A DNA stretch of 64,000 bases, taken from Paenarthrobacter aurescens TC1 (GTDB lineage: Bacteria; Actinomycetota; Actinomycetes; Actinomycetales; Micrococcaceae). Within the stretch, counting starts at the first letter, position 1; each line of letters starts with the position of its first letter. The DNA lies in contig CP000474.1 of assembly GCA_000014925.1 (NCBI GenBank), positions 806,001 through 870,000 of the forward strand, written 5' to 3'. The notes beneath the pieces are model-generated. The model had not been told where the DNA came from. It searched no databases and saw nothing but the letters and a program-made list of their open reading frames with translations. The translations under genes and the position numbers were made by a program. Shown here in pieces: positions 42,554-50,981 of this stretch.

Positions 42554-43407
42554 CGTTAGCCATCCAGCTGCCGCAGGCAGGCTTTCGCCGTTACGGAAGC
42601 CTCCTGTCACCGATGGCGTGGGGTGCGCTTGCCGTCGCTGCCGCCGTCGTACTTCTCTCACTTTTCGCCCCGGTCCTGGCGCCGTACGACCCCGACTATG
42701 TGGACCTCAACAACGTCCTGGCCGGTCCCAGCGGGCAACACCTGCTGGGGACCGACGCGCTGGGCCGTGATCTGCTCAGCCGGCTCATGCATGGCGGGCG
42801 GACCTCGCTGCTGGGGCCCACCATCGTGGTGATCGGGTCCACTGTGCTCGGCCTGCTGCTTGGCTTGGTTGCCGGCTGGTCAGAGGGCTGGCTGGGCAAG
42901 GTCCTCGGCAGGCTTTTCGATCTGTTGTTCGCTTTCCCTGCACTGCTGATGGCCATGCTCGCCATCGCCTTGTTCGGCAAGGGGCTCTTCGCTCCCATCC
43001 TGGCGATGACCATCGCTTATGTGCCGTACGTGGCCAGGCTGGCCCAATCCCTGGTGGTTGCCGAGCGCAGCAGGCCCTACGTCCAGGCGTACCGGGTGCT
43101 CGGATTCCGGACGCCCTGGGTGGTGCTGGGACGGGTTCTCCCCAACCTGATTCCCACTGTTGGCGCGCAGTCAACACTGAACTTTGGCTATGTGCTGGCC
43201 GACCTCGCGGCGCTCTCCTTCATCGGGCTTGGGGTCCAACCACCCACCAGCGACTGGGGCGCCATGATCGAGGAATCCCGTGGCGCCCTGCTGGGCGGCT
43301 ACATCCTGCCCGCCTTCTGGCCCGCGTTGGTAGTGGTCCTGGTGGTGGTTGCCGTCAACGTCATCGGCGAGGAACTCTCAGATCGCATCGGAGGAAAACT
43401 TTCATGA
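42550..43407 (+). CDS. ABC transporter permease 2 (DppC-like)
   Basis: A 285-residue permease. The N-terminal signature HLLGTDALGRDLLSRLMHGGR and the cytoplasmic EAA loop (AYRVLGFRTPWVVLGRVLPN) are typical of DppC. Overlaps both neighbours by 4 bp, so the transporter genes are translationally coupled. Confidence 0.94.
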   Translation: MTLAIQLPQAGFRRYGSLLSPMAWGALAVAAAVVLLSLFAPVLAPYDPDYVDLNNVLAGPSGQHLLGTDALGRDLLSRLMHGGRTSLLGPTIVVIGSTVLGLLLGLVAGWSEGWLGKVLGRLFDLLFAFPALLMAMLAIALFGKGLFAPILAMTIAYVPYVARLAQSLVVAERSRPYVQAYRVLGFRTPWVVLGRVLPNLIPTVGAQSTLNFGYVLADLAALSFIGLGVQPPTSDWGAMIEESRGALLGGYILPAFWPALVVVLVVVAVNVIGEELSDRIGGKLS

Positions 43408-45008
43408 GCCAGCTTTTGCAAATCGAAAACTTTACGCTCGGTTTTCCAGGCAGGCCGCCGCTGCTGGACAGCGTCTCCCTGCACGTGAACGACGGCGAAG
43501 CTGTCGCCTTGGTGGGGGAGTCCGGCTCAGGCAAATCGCTGACCACCCGTGCCGCGCTGGGGCTTTTTCCTGGTGGCTCGCAGTCTTCCGGCGTTGTGTC
43601 GGTTCAGGGCCTCGACACCCTGACGGCGAGCAATCAACGCCTCAGGGAGCTGCGGCGTGGCCACGCGTCCATGATTTTCCAGGACCCCAGGGCCGGTATC
43701 AACCCGGTCCGGACCGTGGGGGACTTCCTCACGGAAACCCTCCTGAGGCTCGACGGTTCATCCCGGGCCGAGGCCACTGAACGGGCCGTGAAGCAACTGG
43801 AGCAGGTGGGTCTCCGGCGGGCCAGCGAGCTCATGGACCAGCACCCGCATCAGCTCTCGGGCGGCATGCTCCAGCGGGTCATGATCGCAGCGGCACTCCT
43901 GAACTCGCCGGATCTGTTGCTGTGTGACGAACCCACCACCGCCCTGGACGTCACTACCCAGGCGGGGATCGTGAAGCTCTTGCGTGAAGAACAACAATCG
44001 CGGGGGATGGGCATGCTCTTCATCACCCACGACCTCAACCTTGCCGCCAGCCTGTGCGAACGCGTCTACGTTCTTCGTCGGGGTGAAGTGGTGGAGCACG
44101 GATCAACCCGGACTGTTTTCCTGACTCCCCAGCAGGACTACACGCGGCAACTGGTGGAGGCTACCCCTGTCATTGAGGTGGGCGCTTTTGCTGCACCGGC
44201 GGTCCCGGGGTCCCCCCTACTGAAGGTTTCAGGGCTATCCAAAACGTACCAACTGCCCCGCGGCGACACTATTACCGCCTTGGATCCCGCCGATTTCAGC
44301 CTGCCGGAGGGTGGGTCCTTGGGCATCGTGGGGGAGTCCGGTTCCGGAAAATCCACCCTGGCCCGGTTGGTGGTGGCACTGGAAACCGCTACCTCCGGTG
44401 AACTTACGCTGCGGGACATCCCCCGGCCGCGCCGGGCCCTGAAAGCCTCCGAACGGAAAGTCCTGGCCAAGGATGTCCAAATCGTTTTCCAGGATCCCTA
44501 CCTTTCTTTGGACCCGCGCATCAGTGTGGGGAACGCTGTGGCCGATGTCTTCCGCCTGCATCAGAAACAAGGACGCAAGGAAGCCAAGGACAGCGCCCGC
44601 GAGCTGCTGGGGCGGGTGGGCATCGGACCGGAACGTTTCGATGCCCGGCCCCGAGCCCTCTCCGGTGGGCAGCGGCAACGCGTTGCGCTAGCCAAAGCGC
44701 TGGCTGCCCGCCCCCGGCTCCTGGTTTTGGACGAGGCCACCAGTGCCCTGGACGTCTCGGTCCAAGCCCAGGTTCTGGAGCTCGTGGAGGAACTGCGTGA
44801 CCAGCTCGGACTGACCATCCTGTTTGTCACCCATGACTTGGCTGTGGTCTCGCGCCTGTGCTCCGACCTCTTGGTAATGCATCAGGGACGGATTGTGGAG
44901 CAAGGACCCACGGCTCGCATCCTTGAGGACCCCGGGGACGACTACACGCGGAACCTCATCGCCTCCCGTCCCCGGCCATTGTGGGACGCCGAAGCGGTCA
45001 CTGCCTAG
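43404..45008 (+). CDS. ABC transporter ATP-binding protein, two fused domains
   Basis: A 534-residue DppD-DppF fusion. Each half has a complete ATPase: VGESGSGKS Walker A (~35 and ~310), LSGGMLQR or LSGGQRQR signatures, and LLLCDEPTT / LLVLDEATS Walker B. Both halves carry the oligopeptide C-terminal extension. It energises the two permeases upstream. Confidence 0.95.
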   Translation: MSQLLQIENFTLGFPGRPPLLDSVSLHVNDGEAVALVGESGSGKSLTTRAALGLFPGGSQSSGVVSVQGLDTLTASNQRLRELRRGHASMIFQDPRAGINPVRTVGDFLTETLLRLDGSSRAEATERAVKQLEQVGLRRASELMDQHPHQLSGGMLQRVMIAAALLNSPDLLLCDEPTTALDVTTQAGIVKLLREEQQSRGMGMLFITHDLNLAASLCERVYVLRRGEVVEHGSTRTVFLTPQQDYTRQLVEATPVIEVGAFAAPAVPGSPLLKVSGLSKTYQLPRGDTITALDPADFSLPEGGSLGIVGESGSGKSTLARLVVALETATSGELTLRDIPRPRRALKASERKVLAKDVQIVFQDPYLSLDPRISVGNAVADVFRLHQKQGRKEAKDSARELLGRVGIGPERFDARPRALSGGQRQRVALAKALAARPRLLVLDEATSALDVSVQAQVLELVEELRDQLGLTILFVTHDLAVVSRLCSDLLVMHQGRIVEQGPTARILEDPGDDYTRNLIASRPRPLWDAEAVTA

Positions 45009-45074
45009 GGCAGACCGGCCACCAACTAGATTCCCGGCGCCTCCTCAGCGCGCCCAGAAACAGGAGAATTTCCC

Positions 45075-46493
45075 GTGAATACCACCGTTTTCGAACGGAA
45101 CGTCCCGCAAGCCGCCGTCGTATCCCGTGCCTTGGCAGGTGCGGCCCACCGGCCGTTCTGGATCGACGACCTTAATGACTCCGCCACGCGCTACCCTCAA
45201 CTCGGCGGCGACGCTGCCGCAGATCTCGTGATTGTCGGCGGCGGCTATACCGGCCTGTGGACAGCGCTGCGGGCGAAGGAACGCGATCCTGGCCGAACAG
45301 TGATCCTGCTGGAAGGGGAGCGTGTGGCATGGGCAGCTTCGGGCCGCAATGGCGGCTTCTGCGAGGCGAGCCTCACCCACGGCCATGAGAACGGCAGGAA
45401 CCGTTGGCCGGAAGAATTGGAGATTCTGGAACGCTTGGGCATGGAGAACCTGGACCGCATGCAGGAAGCCGTGGAGAAGTACGGCATGGACTGCGAGTGG
45501 GAGCGGACGGGCGAACTCAACGTTGCGGTAGAACCTCATCAGGTGTCCTGGCTCCAGGAGGACGACAGCCCCGGCAGCGTCTTCCTGGACCAGGAGGCTG
45601 TGAGGGCCGAGGTCAACTCACCAACCTACCTGGCGGGCCGCTGGCATAAGGATTCCGTGGCAATGGTCCATCCTTACAAACTGGGGCTCGAACTGGCGCG
45701 CGTGGCAACAGAGCTGGGCGTGGTGATTCACGAGGGCACACGCGTGCGCGAGCTGAAGGACCACGAGCAGGGCGTCACGGTGGTCACGGAGCGGGGCAAC
45801 GTAGAGGCGGGACACGTGGTCCTGGGTACCAACGTGTTTCCATCGCTGCTGAAGCGCAACCAGTTGATGACGGTGCCCGTGTACGACTACGCGCTCATGA
45901 CCGAGCCCCTCACTGCCGAACAGCTGGAGTCAATCGGCTGGGGCAAACGCCAAGGAATAGGGGATGTCGCCAACCAGTTCCACTACTACCGCATCACCAA
46001 GGACCACCGGATCCTGTTCGGTGGCTATGACGCCCTCTACTTCTGGGGCCGCCGCGTGGACCAGCGGCACGAACACCAGCCTGCGACGTGGGAGAAAATC
46101 GCCTCCCACTTCTTCACCACGTTCCCGCAATTGGAAGGCCTGAAGTTCACGCACAAGTGGGCCGGACCCATCGATTCGAGCACACAGTTCTGCGCGTTCT
46201 TCGGCACTGCGCGGAAGGGGCGGGTAGCGTACGCGGCTGGCTTCACGGGACTTGGGGTGGGCGCCACAGCCTTCGCTGCCGACGTTCTCCTGGACCTCCT
46301 GGCGGGCCTCGACACCGAACGAACGCGGGTTGAAATGGTCAGGAAACGGCCGCTGCCCTTCCCGCCTGAGCCGCTGGCCTCCCTGGGCATCAACCTGACG
46401 CGTTGGTCCATGGACCGGGCGGACCACAACCAGGGGAAACGTAACCTCATCCTTAAAGCCCTCGACGCCGTCGGGCTGGGCTTCGACTCCTGA
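45075..46493 (+). CDS. FAD-dependent amine oxidase of the DAO/PuuB family
   Basis: A 472-residue flavoprotein. The N-terminal GxGxxG is DLVIVGGGYTGLWTALRAK and the DAO core includes AASGRNGGF, as in gamma-glutamylputrescine oxidase PuuB. The GTG at 45075 follows AGGAGA. It is the last gene of the operon. It likely oxidises the amine released by the amidohydrolase to an aldehyde for the ALDH gene on the other side of the TetR gene. The substrate is inference. Confidence 0.88.
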   Translation: MNTTVFERNVPQAAVVSRALAGAAHRPFWIDDLNDSATRYPQLGGDAAADLVIVGGGYTGLWTALRAKERDPGRTVILLEGERVAWAASGRNGGFCEASLTHGHENGRNRWPEELEILERLGMENLDRMQEAVEKYGMDCEWERTGELNVAVEPHQVSWLQEDDSPGSVFLDQEAVRAEVNSPTYLAGRWHKDSVAMVHPYKLGLELARVATELGVVIHEGTRVRELKDHEQGVTVVTERGNVEAGHVVLGTNVFPSLLKRNQLMTVPVYDYALMTEPLTAEQLESIGWGKRQGIGDVANQFHYYRITKDHRILFGGYDALYFWGRRVDQRHEHQPATWEKIASHFFTTFPQLEGLKFTHKWAGPIDSSTQFCAFFGTARKGRVAYAAGFTGLGVGATAFAADVLLDLLAGLDTERTRVEMVRKRPLPFPPEPLASLGINLTRWSMDRADHNQGKRNLILKALDAVGLGFDS

Positions 46494-46498
46494 CCCCC

Positions 46499-46646
46499 TT
46501 CGTTGTGGGGCCTGCTTTGCACGTTTAGATCCCGCGTTAGCGTGCAGAGCGGGCCTCGCAACGCAGGGGTGGTTCGTTGTGGGGCCTGCTTTGCACGTTT
46601 AGATCCCGCGTTAGCGTGCAGAGCGGGCCTCGCAACGCAGGGGTGG
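46499..46646. repeat. Palindromic repeat, copies 2 and 3 as a 74-bp exact tandem duplication
   Basis: The unit at 46499-46572 (arms GTTGTGGGGCCTGCTTTGC and GCAGAGCGGGCCTCGCAAC) is repeated without any base change at 46573-46646. This shows recent duplication. It lies in the gap between the amine-oxidase stop and the convergent membrane-protein stop. Confidence 0.95.
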
Positions 46647-46655
46647 GAAGGTGAG

Positions 46656-47330
46656 CTAGCGTTTGGGGGCCGGCTTGCGTTGAGTGGAAGCGCTCGACGC
46701 CGGACGCTTGGCTGCCGTGGTTGGCGTACGCGGTGCGGGACGCTTCACTGCAGGGGGCTTGGCTGCATTGGATGGACGTGGAGACGAAGCAGCCGGACGT
46801 TTGGCAGGCGTAGGCGGACGGGAAACTGGTGTGCGCGGCGCCGGGGTTCGCTTCGCAGGCGTCGGGGGTCGTTTGGGAGGAGCTGCAGCCCGTGAACCGA
46901 ACGATGGCACCACAGCACCTAGAAACAGCACGCCCAGCGTCCCAAACCCTGCCACGGCGGCCAAGTAGAAGTAGATATCTGAATCCTGGGTGCTGGCCGG
47001 GCTGCCCAGCGCTGCACTGCCCAAAGCGTTGGCGTCCTGGCTGAAAGCAATTCCCCACATTCGCAGGAACGCGATGCTGCACCCGATGAACAAGCTCGTG
47101 CCCGCTGCACCAAGGAGGACCACCAAGTAGCGTCGCCGGTTGAAGACCTGCACGATGGACGCCAAGTAGCAGATCAGCACGGAACCCAGGAAAAGGTACA
47201 ACACCAGTTCCTCAAGCACAACAGCGACCAGAACCAATAGCCCGAGCGAGACGAATGCGGACACCACCGCAAGCTTCCCACTGTTCCCCATGTGACGCAT
47301 GAGGTTAATCATCGCCGACCAAGTAGCCAC
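46656..47330 (-). CDS. Membrane protein with basic Pro/Ala/Lys tail, unknown
   Basis: A 224-residue protein. About four membrane helices (e.g. LVVSAFVSLGLLVLVAVVLEE, LYLFLGSVLICYLASIVQVF, YFYLAAVAGFGTLGVLFLGAVV) are followed by a ~75-residue Pro/Ala/Lys/Arg tail with KRP, TPAKR and PKR repeats. The tail resembles disordered, DNA- or cell-wall-adhering low-complexity regions. The family is not recognised. It lies between palindromic repeats on both sides. Confidence 0.7.
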   Translation of the reverse strand: MATWSAMINLMRHMGNSGKLAVVSAFVSLGLLVLVAVVLEELVLYLFLGSVLICYLASIVQVFNRRRYLVVLLGAAGTSLFIGCSIAFLRMWGIAFSQDANALGSAALGSPASTQDSDIYFYLAAVAGFGTLGVLFLGAVVPSFGSRAAAPPKRPPTPAKRTPAPRTPVSRPPTPAKRPAASSPRPSNAAKPPAVKRPAPRTPTTAAKRPASSASTQRKPAPKR

Positions 47331-47360
47331 GCCACGCCGTCATACATTGCAGTTGGATAC

Positions 47361-47423
47361 CGTTGCGGGGCCCGCTCTGCGCCCTAAAAGCCAAACATAA
47401 CGCGCAGAGTGGGCCCCACAACG
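47361..47423. repeat. Palindromic repeat, copy 4
   Basis: CGTTGCGGGGCCCGCTCTGC…GCAGAGTGGGCCCCACAACG around a ~23-nt loop, between the membrane-protein start and the TetR stop. Confidence 0.9.
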
Positions 47424-47435
47424 GGCTGCCCATAC

Positions 47436-48080
47436 CTACTTGATGACGTACCCATGCATGATGGTCATCACAGCTGCCACGCTCTGCTCGCGAGTGCGTT
47501 CAGGGTTGTACGTCTGCCGGTCGAGGCCCACCACGAAGATGGCCCCGAAAATCGCTGCTTCCAAAGAGCCTCGGGCAATGCTCTGATCAACCTTGTAGCC
47601 GGACGCAACGCTCTCCACAGCCGAGCCGATCACAGCCAGAAGTTCAGCCCGGAGCTCGGCAAATACGGCACTCCACTCGCCGGGAGTGCGCCAGTTTTCA
47701 CTGACCCACAGGCGGGCGAAGGAGGGGTAGTCGTCCATGAACTCCATGGCCTGTCCCACCATGTTGTTCATGGATTCCAGCGGATCACTGCTATTACCCC
47801 GAACGTCCTGCAGCCGCACCAGCATGATGTCCACACCGTGCCGCAGCAATTGCGCGATCAGATCGGATTTGCTGCCGAAGTTGTAGTAGACAGTTCCCTT
47901 GGACACCCCGGCGGCGGCCGCAATTTCATCCACGGTCACCCCCGCAGCGCCGCGCTCGCCGATCAGCTCCATGGAAGCCTCGAACAGGCGCTGCTTGGTG
48001 GCGTTGGTGCGGCCCGGGCGGAGTTTCTTCTCCGACAGGCCGGAGTCGGTTGCGGAAGGGAGCGGCTCGGTGGTGCTCAT
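47436..48080 (-). CDS. TetR regulator of the YhgE export module
   Basis: A 214-residue TetR protein. HTH: GVTVDEIAAAAGVSKGTVYYNFGSKSDLI. Effector domain C-terminal. The ATG at 48080 overlaps the YhgE stop by 4 bp, marking a three-gene operon: ATPase-like, YhgE, TetR. The operon promoter carries a perfect 16-bp dyad, AACTGACCAGTCAGTT, so it most likely represses its own operon. Confidence 0.93.
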   Translation of the reverse strand: MSTTEPLPSATDSGLSEKKLRPGRTNATKQRLFEASMELIGERGAAGVTVDEIAAAAGVSKGTVYYNFGSKSDLIAQLLRHGVDIMLVRLQDVRGNSSDPLESMNNMVGQAMEFMDDYPSFARLWVSENWRTPGEWSAVFAELRAELLAVIGSAVESVASGYKVDQSIARGSLEAAIFGAIFVVGLDRQTYNPERTREQSVAAVMTIMHGYVIK

Positions 48081-50113
48081 ACTGCGATCTCCGGCTTCAG
48101 GGTCTTGAGGGTCCACACCTTGTGTTTGCGGACGGCGAGCGTGGACAGCGCCATTCCCAGCAAAGTGTATCCAAGCAGGCCAAGGACCGTGGGCCAGATC
48201 ATGCTGAGCTCACCACCGTAGATCAGGTGACGCATGCCGGTCACCACGTATCCCATGGGCAGGACCTCGTGCACCACGTGCAGCGGCATGGGCGTGGTCT
48301 GCCACGGGAACGTACCGCCCGAGGAAACGAGCTGCAGGACCAACAGGATCAGCACCACGAACTTTCCGGGCGTCCCCATCAGCGCCACGATGCCTTGGAT
48401 GATCGCGCTGAATGCCATCACCGCGGCCAACATGAACAGCCACATTCCGATGGGATGTGCGGGGTTCAAGCCGAGGCCAAGGTTCACTACCAAGGTGAGG
48501 ATGGTGGCCTGCAGGACCGAGACCACGAAGAACGGCAGCCAGCCTCCGACGGCGATTTTCCAGGCGGGGGCGTTCGATGCCAGGGCCCGTTGGGTGATGG
48601 GTCGCATGGCCTGGACCAGCATGAACACGCCGATCCACAGGGCGAGCGTCAGGAAGAAGGGTGCCAGCCCGGCGCCATAGGAGCCCGCCTTGGCTTGGGA
48701 GACGTTGTCCACGGCGACGGGATCCGCGATCACCTTGGACACGCTGCTCTTCTGCTCGTCGTTCGGGTTGGGGATGTCTCCCGCGCCTTTGGCGAGCTCA
48801 GTGGCCAGGGTATGTGAACCGTCGGACGCGGTCACTGCGCCGCTGGCGAGCTGGCCTGCGCCATTGTCCAGTTGGTGCGCACCGTCGTCGAGTTTGGCTG
48901 CGCCGTCCAAGGCGGTCTGCTGCCCGGCGGCCAACGTTGATGCGCCCGCGTTGAGCTGCCCGGCCCCGTCGGCGGCCTTCGAGATGGCGTCGGTCAGCGC
49001 TGGCGTGGCGGCGGCCAGCTTGGAGGCTCCGGCGCTCACAGCGGCTGAACCGTCGGAGAGCTGCTGGATTTTGGCAGCGTCACCGGCAATTTTTGCCTTC
49101 GCATCGGTGACCGGGCTCGACGCTGCGGCAGCATCAAAGTCTGCCAGGACCTTGTCGGCCTGCTCCTGCGTCAGCACACCGGCACTAACCAGCCGGGCGT
49201 TTGACTCGAGCACACGGGTACGGAGGCCCTTGTCTGCCGCTTCGAGCTGCCCGACGACGTCCTGGACTTTCGTGTTCAGCTCGGCGTTCCCGGCGGCTAC
49301 TTGGGCGGCGCCATCAGCGAGCTTTTGGGAGTCCGTTGGAAGGGTAGCGGTCTTGTTTCTGAGCTCTGTGAGGCCGGAACTGAGCTGGCTGGCGCCGGTG
49401 TTCAGCTGCACAGCGCCATCGCGCAACTGGGTCTGCCCCGCGACGAGTTGGTCTGCGCCGGTGACCAGTTGCGTGGTGCCGTCGTGCAGGGTCGCGGCGC
49501 CATCACTAAGTTTCCCCACACCCGTGGCCAACTCCGAGGCGCCATCAGCGGCCTTCACGATGGACGCGTGGATGGTGCCGAAGCCGGTGAGGAGCTGGTT
49601 GGCGGTTTCCTCGCCCACTTCCTTGGCGACAGTGGAGTGCACAGCCGTGGTGAGCTTGTCCACGATGGTGCTCAGAAGGTAGTTATTGGCATCGTTGGTG
49701 GTGACGTGCAGCATGGCCTGGTTGGCGGCGTCGAAACTGCCGGGTGAGACCAGGTTGGCCGAGAAATCCTTGGGTATGCGCAGGGCGAAAGCGTACTCAC
49801 CCGTGCGGACACCGGCATCCGCATCCTCAGCGCTGGAGACCTGCTTCCAGTTGAAGACGTGACCGTCCACCAGGCTGTCTGCCACCTTCTTGCCGGCCTG
49901 CAGTTCCGTGCCGTCTTTTGAGGTGGCACCCGTGTCTTCTACCACCAAGGCGGCGTCGATCTGGTTCAGGTTGCCGTACGGATCCCAGTTCGCGTAAAGG
50001 TACACCGCGCCGTAGAGCAACGGAACCATGGTGAGGGCGAGGATGGTCAGCTTGGGCAGGAGCCCGCCGGTCATGCGCTTGAGTTCGGAGCGGGCCAGCC
50101 GCAGAACAGTCAC
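48077..50113 (-). CDS. YhgE/Pip-type membrane protein
   Basis: A 678-residue ABC-2-like protein. The N-terminal helix (KLTILALTMVPLLYGAVYLYANW) and extracellular domain carry many GA/GxxxL heptads (SELATGVGKLSDGAATL, TQLVTGADQLVAG) typical of YhgE coiled regions. The C-terminal membrane block has about five helices (LWIGVFMLVQAM, TILTLVVNLGLGLNP, WPTVLGLLGYTLLGMALSTL). Members act in envelope stress or export. It overlaps both neighbours by 4 bp. Confidence 0.92.
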   Translation of the reverse strand: MTVLRLARSELKRMTGGLLPKLTILALTMVPLLYGAVYLYANWDPYGNLNQIDAALVVEDTGATSKDGTELQAGKKVADSLVDGHVFNWKQVSSAEDADAGVRTGEYAFALRIPKDFSANLVSPGSFDAANQAMLHVTTNDANNYLLSTIVDKLTTAVHSTVAKEVGEETANQLLTGFGTIHASIVKAADGASELATGVGKLSDGAATLHDGTTQLVTGADQLVAGQTQLRDGAVQLNTGASQLSSGLTELRNKTATLPTDSQKLADGAAQVAAGNAELNTKVQDVVGQLEAADKGLRTRVLESNARLVSAGVLTQEQADKVLADFDAAAASSPVTDAKAKIAGDAAKIQQLSDGSAAVSAGASKLAAATPALTDAISKAADGAGQLNAGASTLAAGQQTALDGAAKLDDGAHQLDNGAGQLASGAVTASDGSHTLATELAKGAGDIPNPNDEQKSSVSKVIADPVAVDNVSQAKAGSYGAGLAPFFLTLALWIGVFMLVQAMRPITQRALASNAPAWKIAVGGWLPFFVVSVLQATILTLVVNLGLGLNPAHPIGMWLFMLAAVMAFSAIIQGIVALMGTPGKFVVLILLVLQLVSSGGTFPWQTTPMPLHVVHEVLPMGYVVTGMRHLIYGGELSMIWPTVLGLLGYTLLGMALSTLAVRKHKVWTLKTLKPEIAV

Positions 50114-50910
50114 TTTGCAGTCCTTTGAAGGTTTTCGGATTCAGCGTGGGCAGCCGATGTAGTTTCAGACGCCGGTTGGGCGGCATGCTTGGCTTTGGGC
50201 TCAGTTTCGGGCTCGGTTTTGGGCTCGACGACGGCCGCTGGCTTGGGCTGGGTGGGTGCGGCTTCAGCTTCCGGTTCAGGCGGGTGCGAGACGGAGTTGC
50301 CGATCACCGCAGCGGCGCCGGTCCAGTTGTCCGGGAGGGCACCCACGACGGCGACGACGGCAAGCGGCCGACCGGCGTCGGACGCCAATGCCTGAAGTCG
50401 GGGCAACCATGCCGAGGGGTCAGCGCTGTGGCGGTCCGGGGAGTCCACCACGAGGAGGTCCGTGGCCGGATCTGCCAGGGCCAGCGCGGTGAGGAGTTCC
50501 AAGCGGCGAGCGGCGGGAATCTGTTCTATCCAGAGACCAGCGATGTCTTCAAAGCTGTTGACCTTCAGCCACGGTTTGCTCAGCAGCGCGCCGCGGTAAC
50601 GGCGGGGGATGAGGGAGAGGTCTTCGGTGACGAGGTCGCGGACGCTGAGGTGTTGCTCGGGTTCGTTGACGCCGGGGGAGTCCACCAAGGCGCTGGAGAG
50701 GCGGATCTTCTTGGTTTTGGTGGTGGCGTCCCAGCTGAGGATCCCGTTGCTTGGCTTCATGCGGCCGCTCAGAGCCAACGCCAAAGCGGTCCTCTGGTCC
50801 TGGCCCTCTCCAGCGACGAGCAGGAGTTCGCCGCGGCGGACTTGAAGTGACGTTGCCGGAAGGAGATCGTCCCGGCGGCCGTTGATCTGAAGTTGCTGTA
50901 CGGACAGCAC
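50110..50910 (-). CDS. Degenerate ABC-ATPase-like protein
   Basis: A 266-residue protein with an ABC-ATPase framework but broken motifs. The P-loop at residues 34-41 is GEGQDQRT (Lys to Arg, Gly to Gln). The signature region is IEQIPAARR instead of LSGGQ, and Walker B ends VVDSPD with Ser in place of the catalytic Glu. The last ~60 residues are Pro/Glu/Lys/Ala-rich and disordered. It probably does not hydrolyse ATP. Operon with YhgE and TetR suggests a regulatory or structural partner. Confidence 0.8.
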   Translation of the reverse strand: MLSVQQLQINGRRDDLLPATSLQVRRGELLLVAGEGQDQRTALALALSGRMKPSNGILSWDATTKTKKIRLSSALVDSPGVNEPEQHLSVRDLVTEDLSLIPRRYRGALLSKPWLKVNSFEDIAGLWIEQIPAARRLELLTALALADPATDLLVVDSPDRHSADPSAWLPRLQALASDAGRPLAVVAVVGALPDNWTGAAAVIGNSVSHPPEPEAEAAPTQPKPAAVVEPKTEPETEPKAKHAAQPASETTSAAHAESENLQRTAK

Positions 50911-50944
50911 AATGAAGCCTTTCGCAGAAATGGTGTCTGCTGAA

Positions 50945-50973
50945 AGTCTAACTAAACTGACCAGTCAGTTCAA
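50945..50973 (-). promoter_or_regulatory. TetR-controlled promoter of the YhgE operon
   Basis: -35 TTGAAC (50968-50973) and -10 TAGACT (50945-50950) with a 17-bp spacer. The perfect dyad AACTGAC-CA-GTCAGTT (50955-50970) covers the spacer and part of the -35 box. This fits tight repression by the TetR product. Confidence 0.75.
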
Positions 50974-50981
50974 ATAGAGGT

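Noticed and set aside
48690..49682. 330-codon plus-strand ORF opposite yhgE
   Set aside because: Ser/Ala/Pro-rich with no domain; reads the complement of YhgE repeats.
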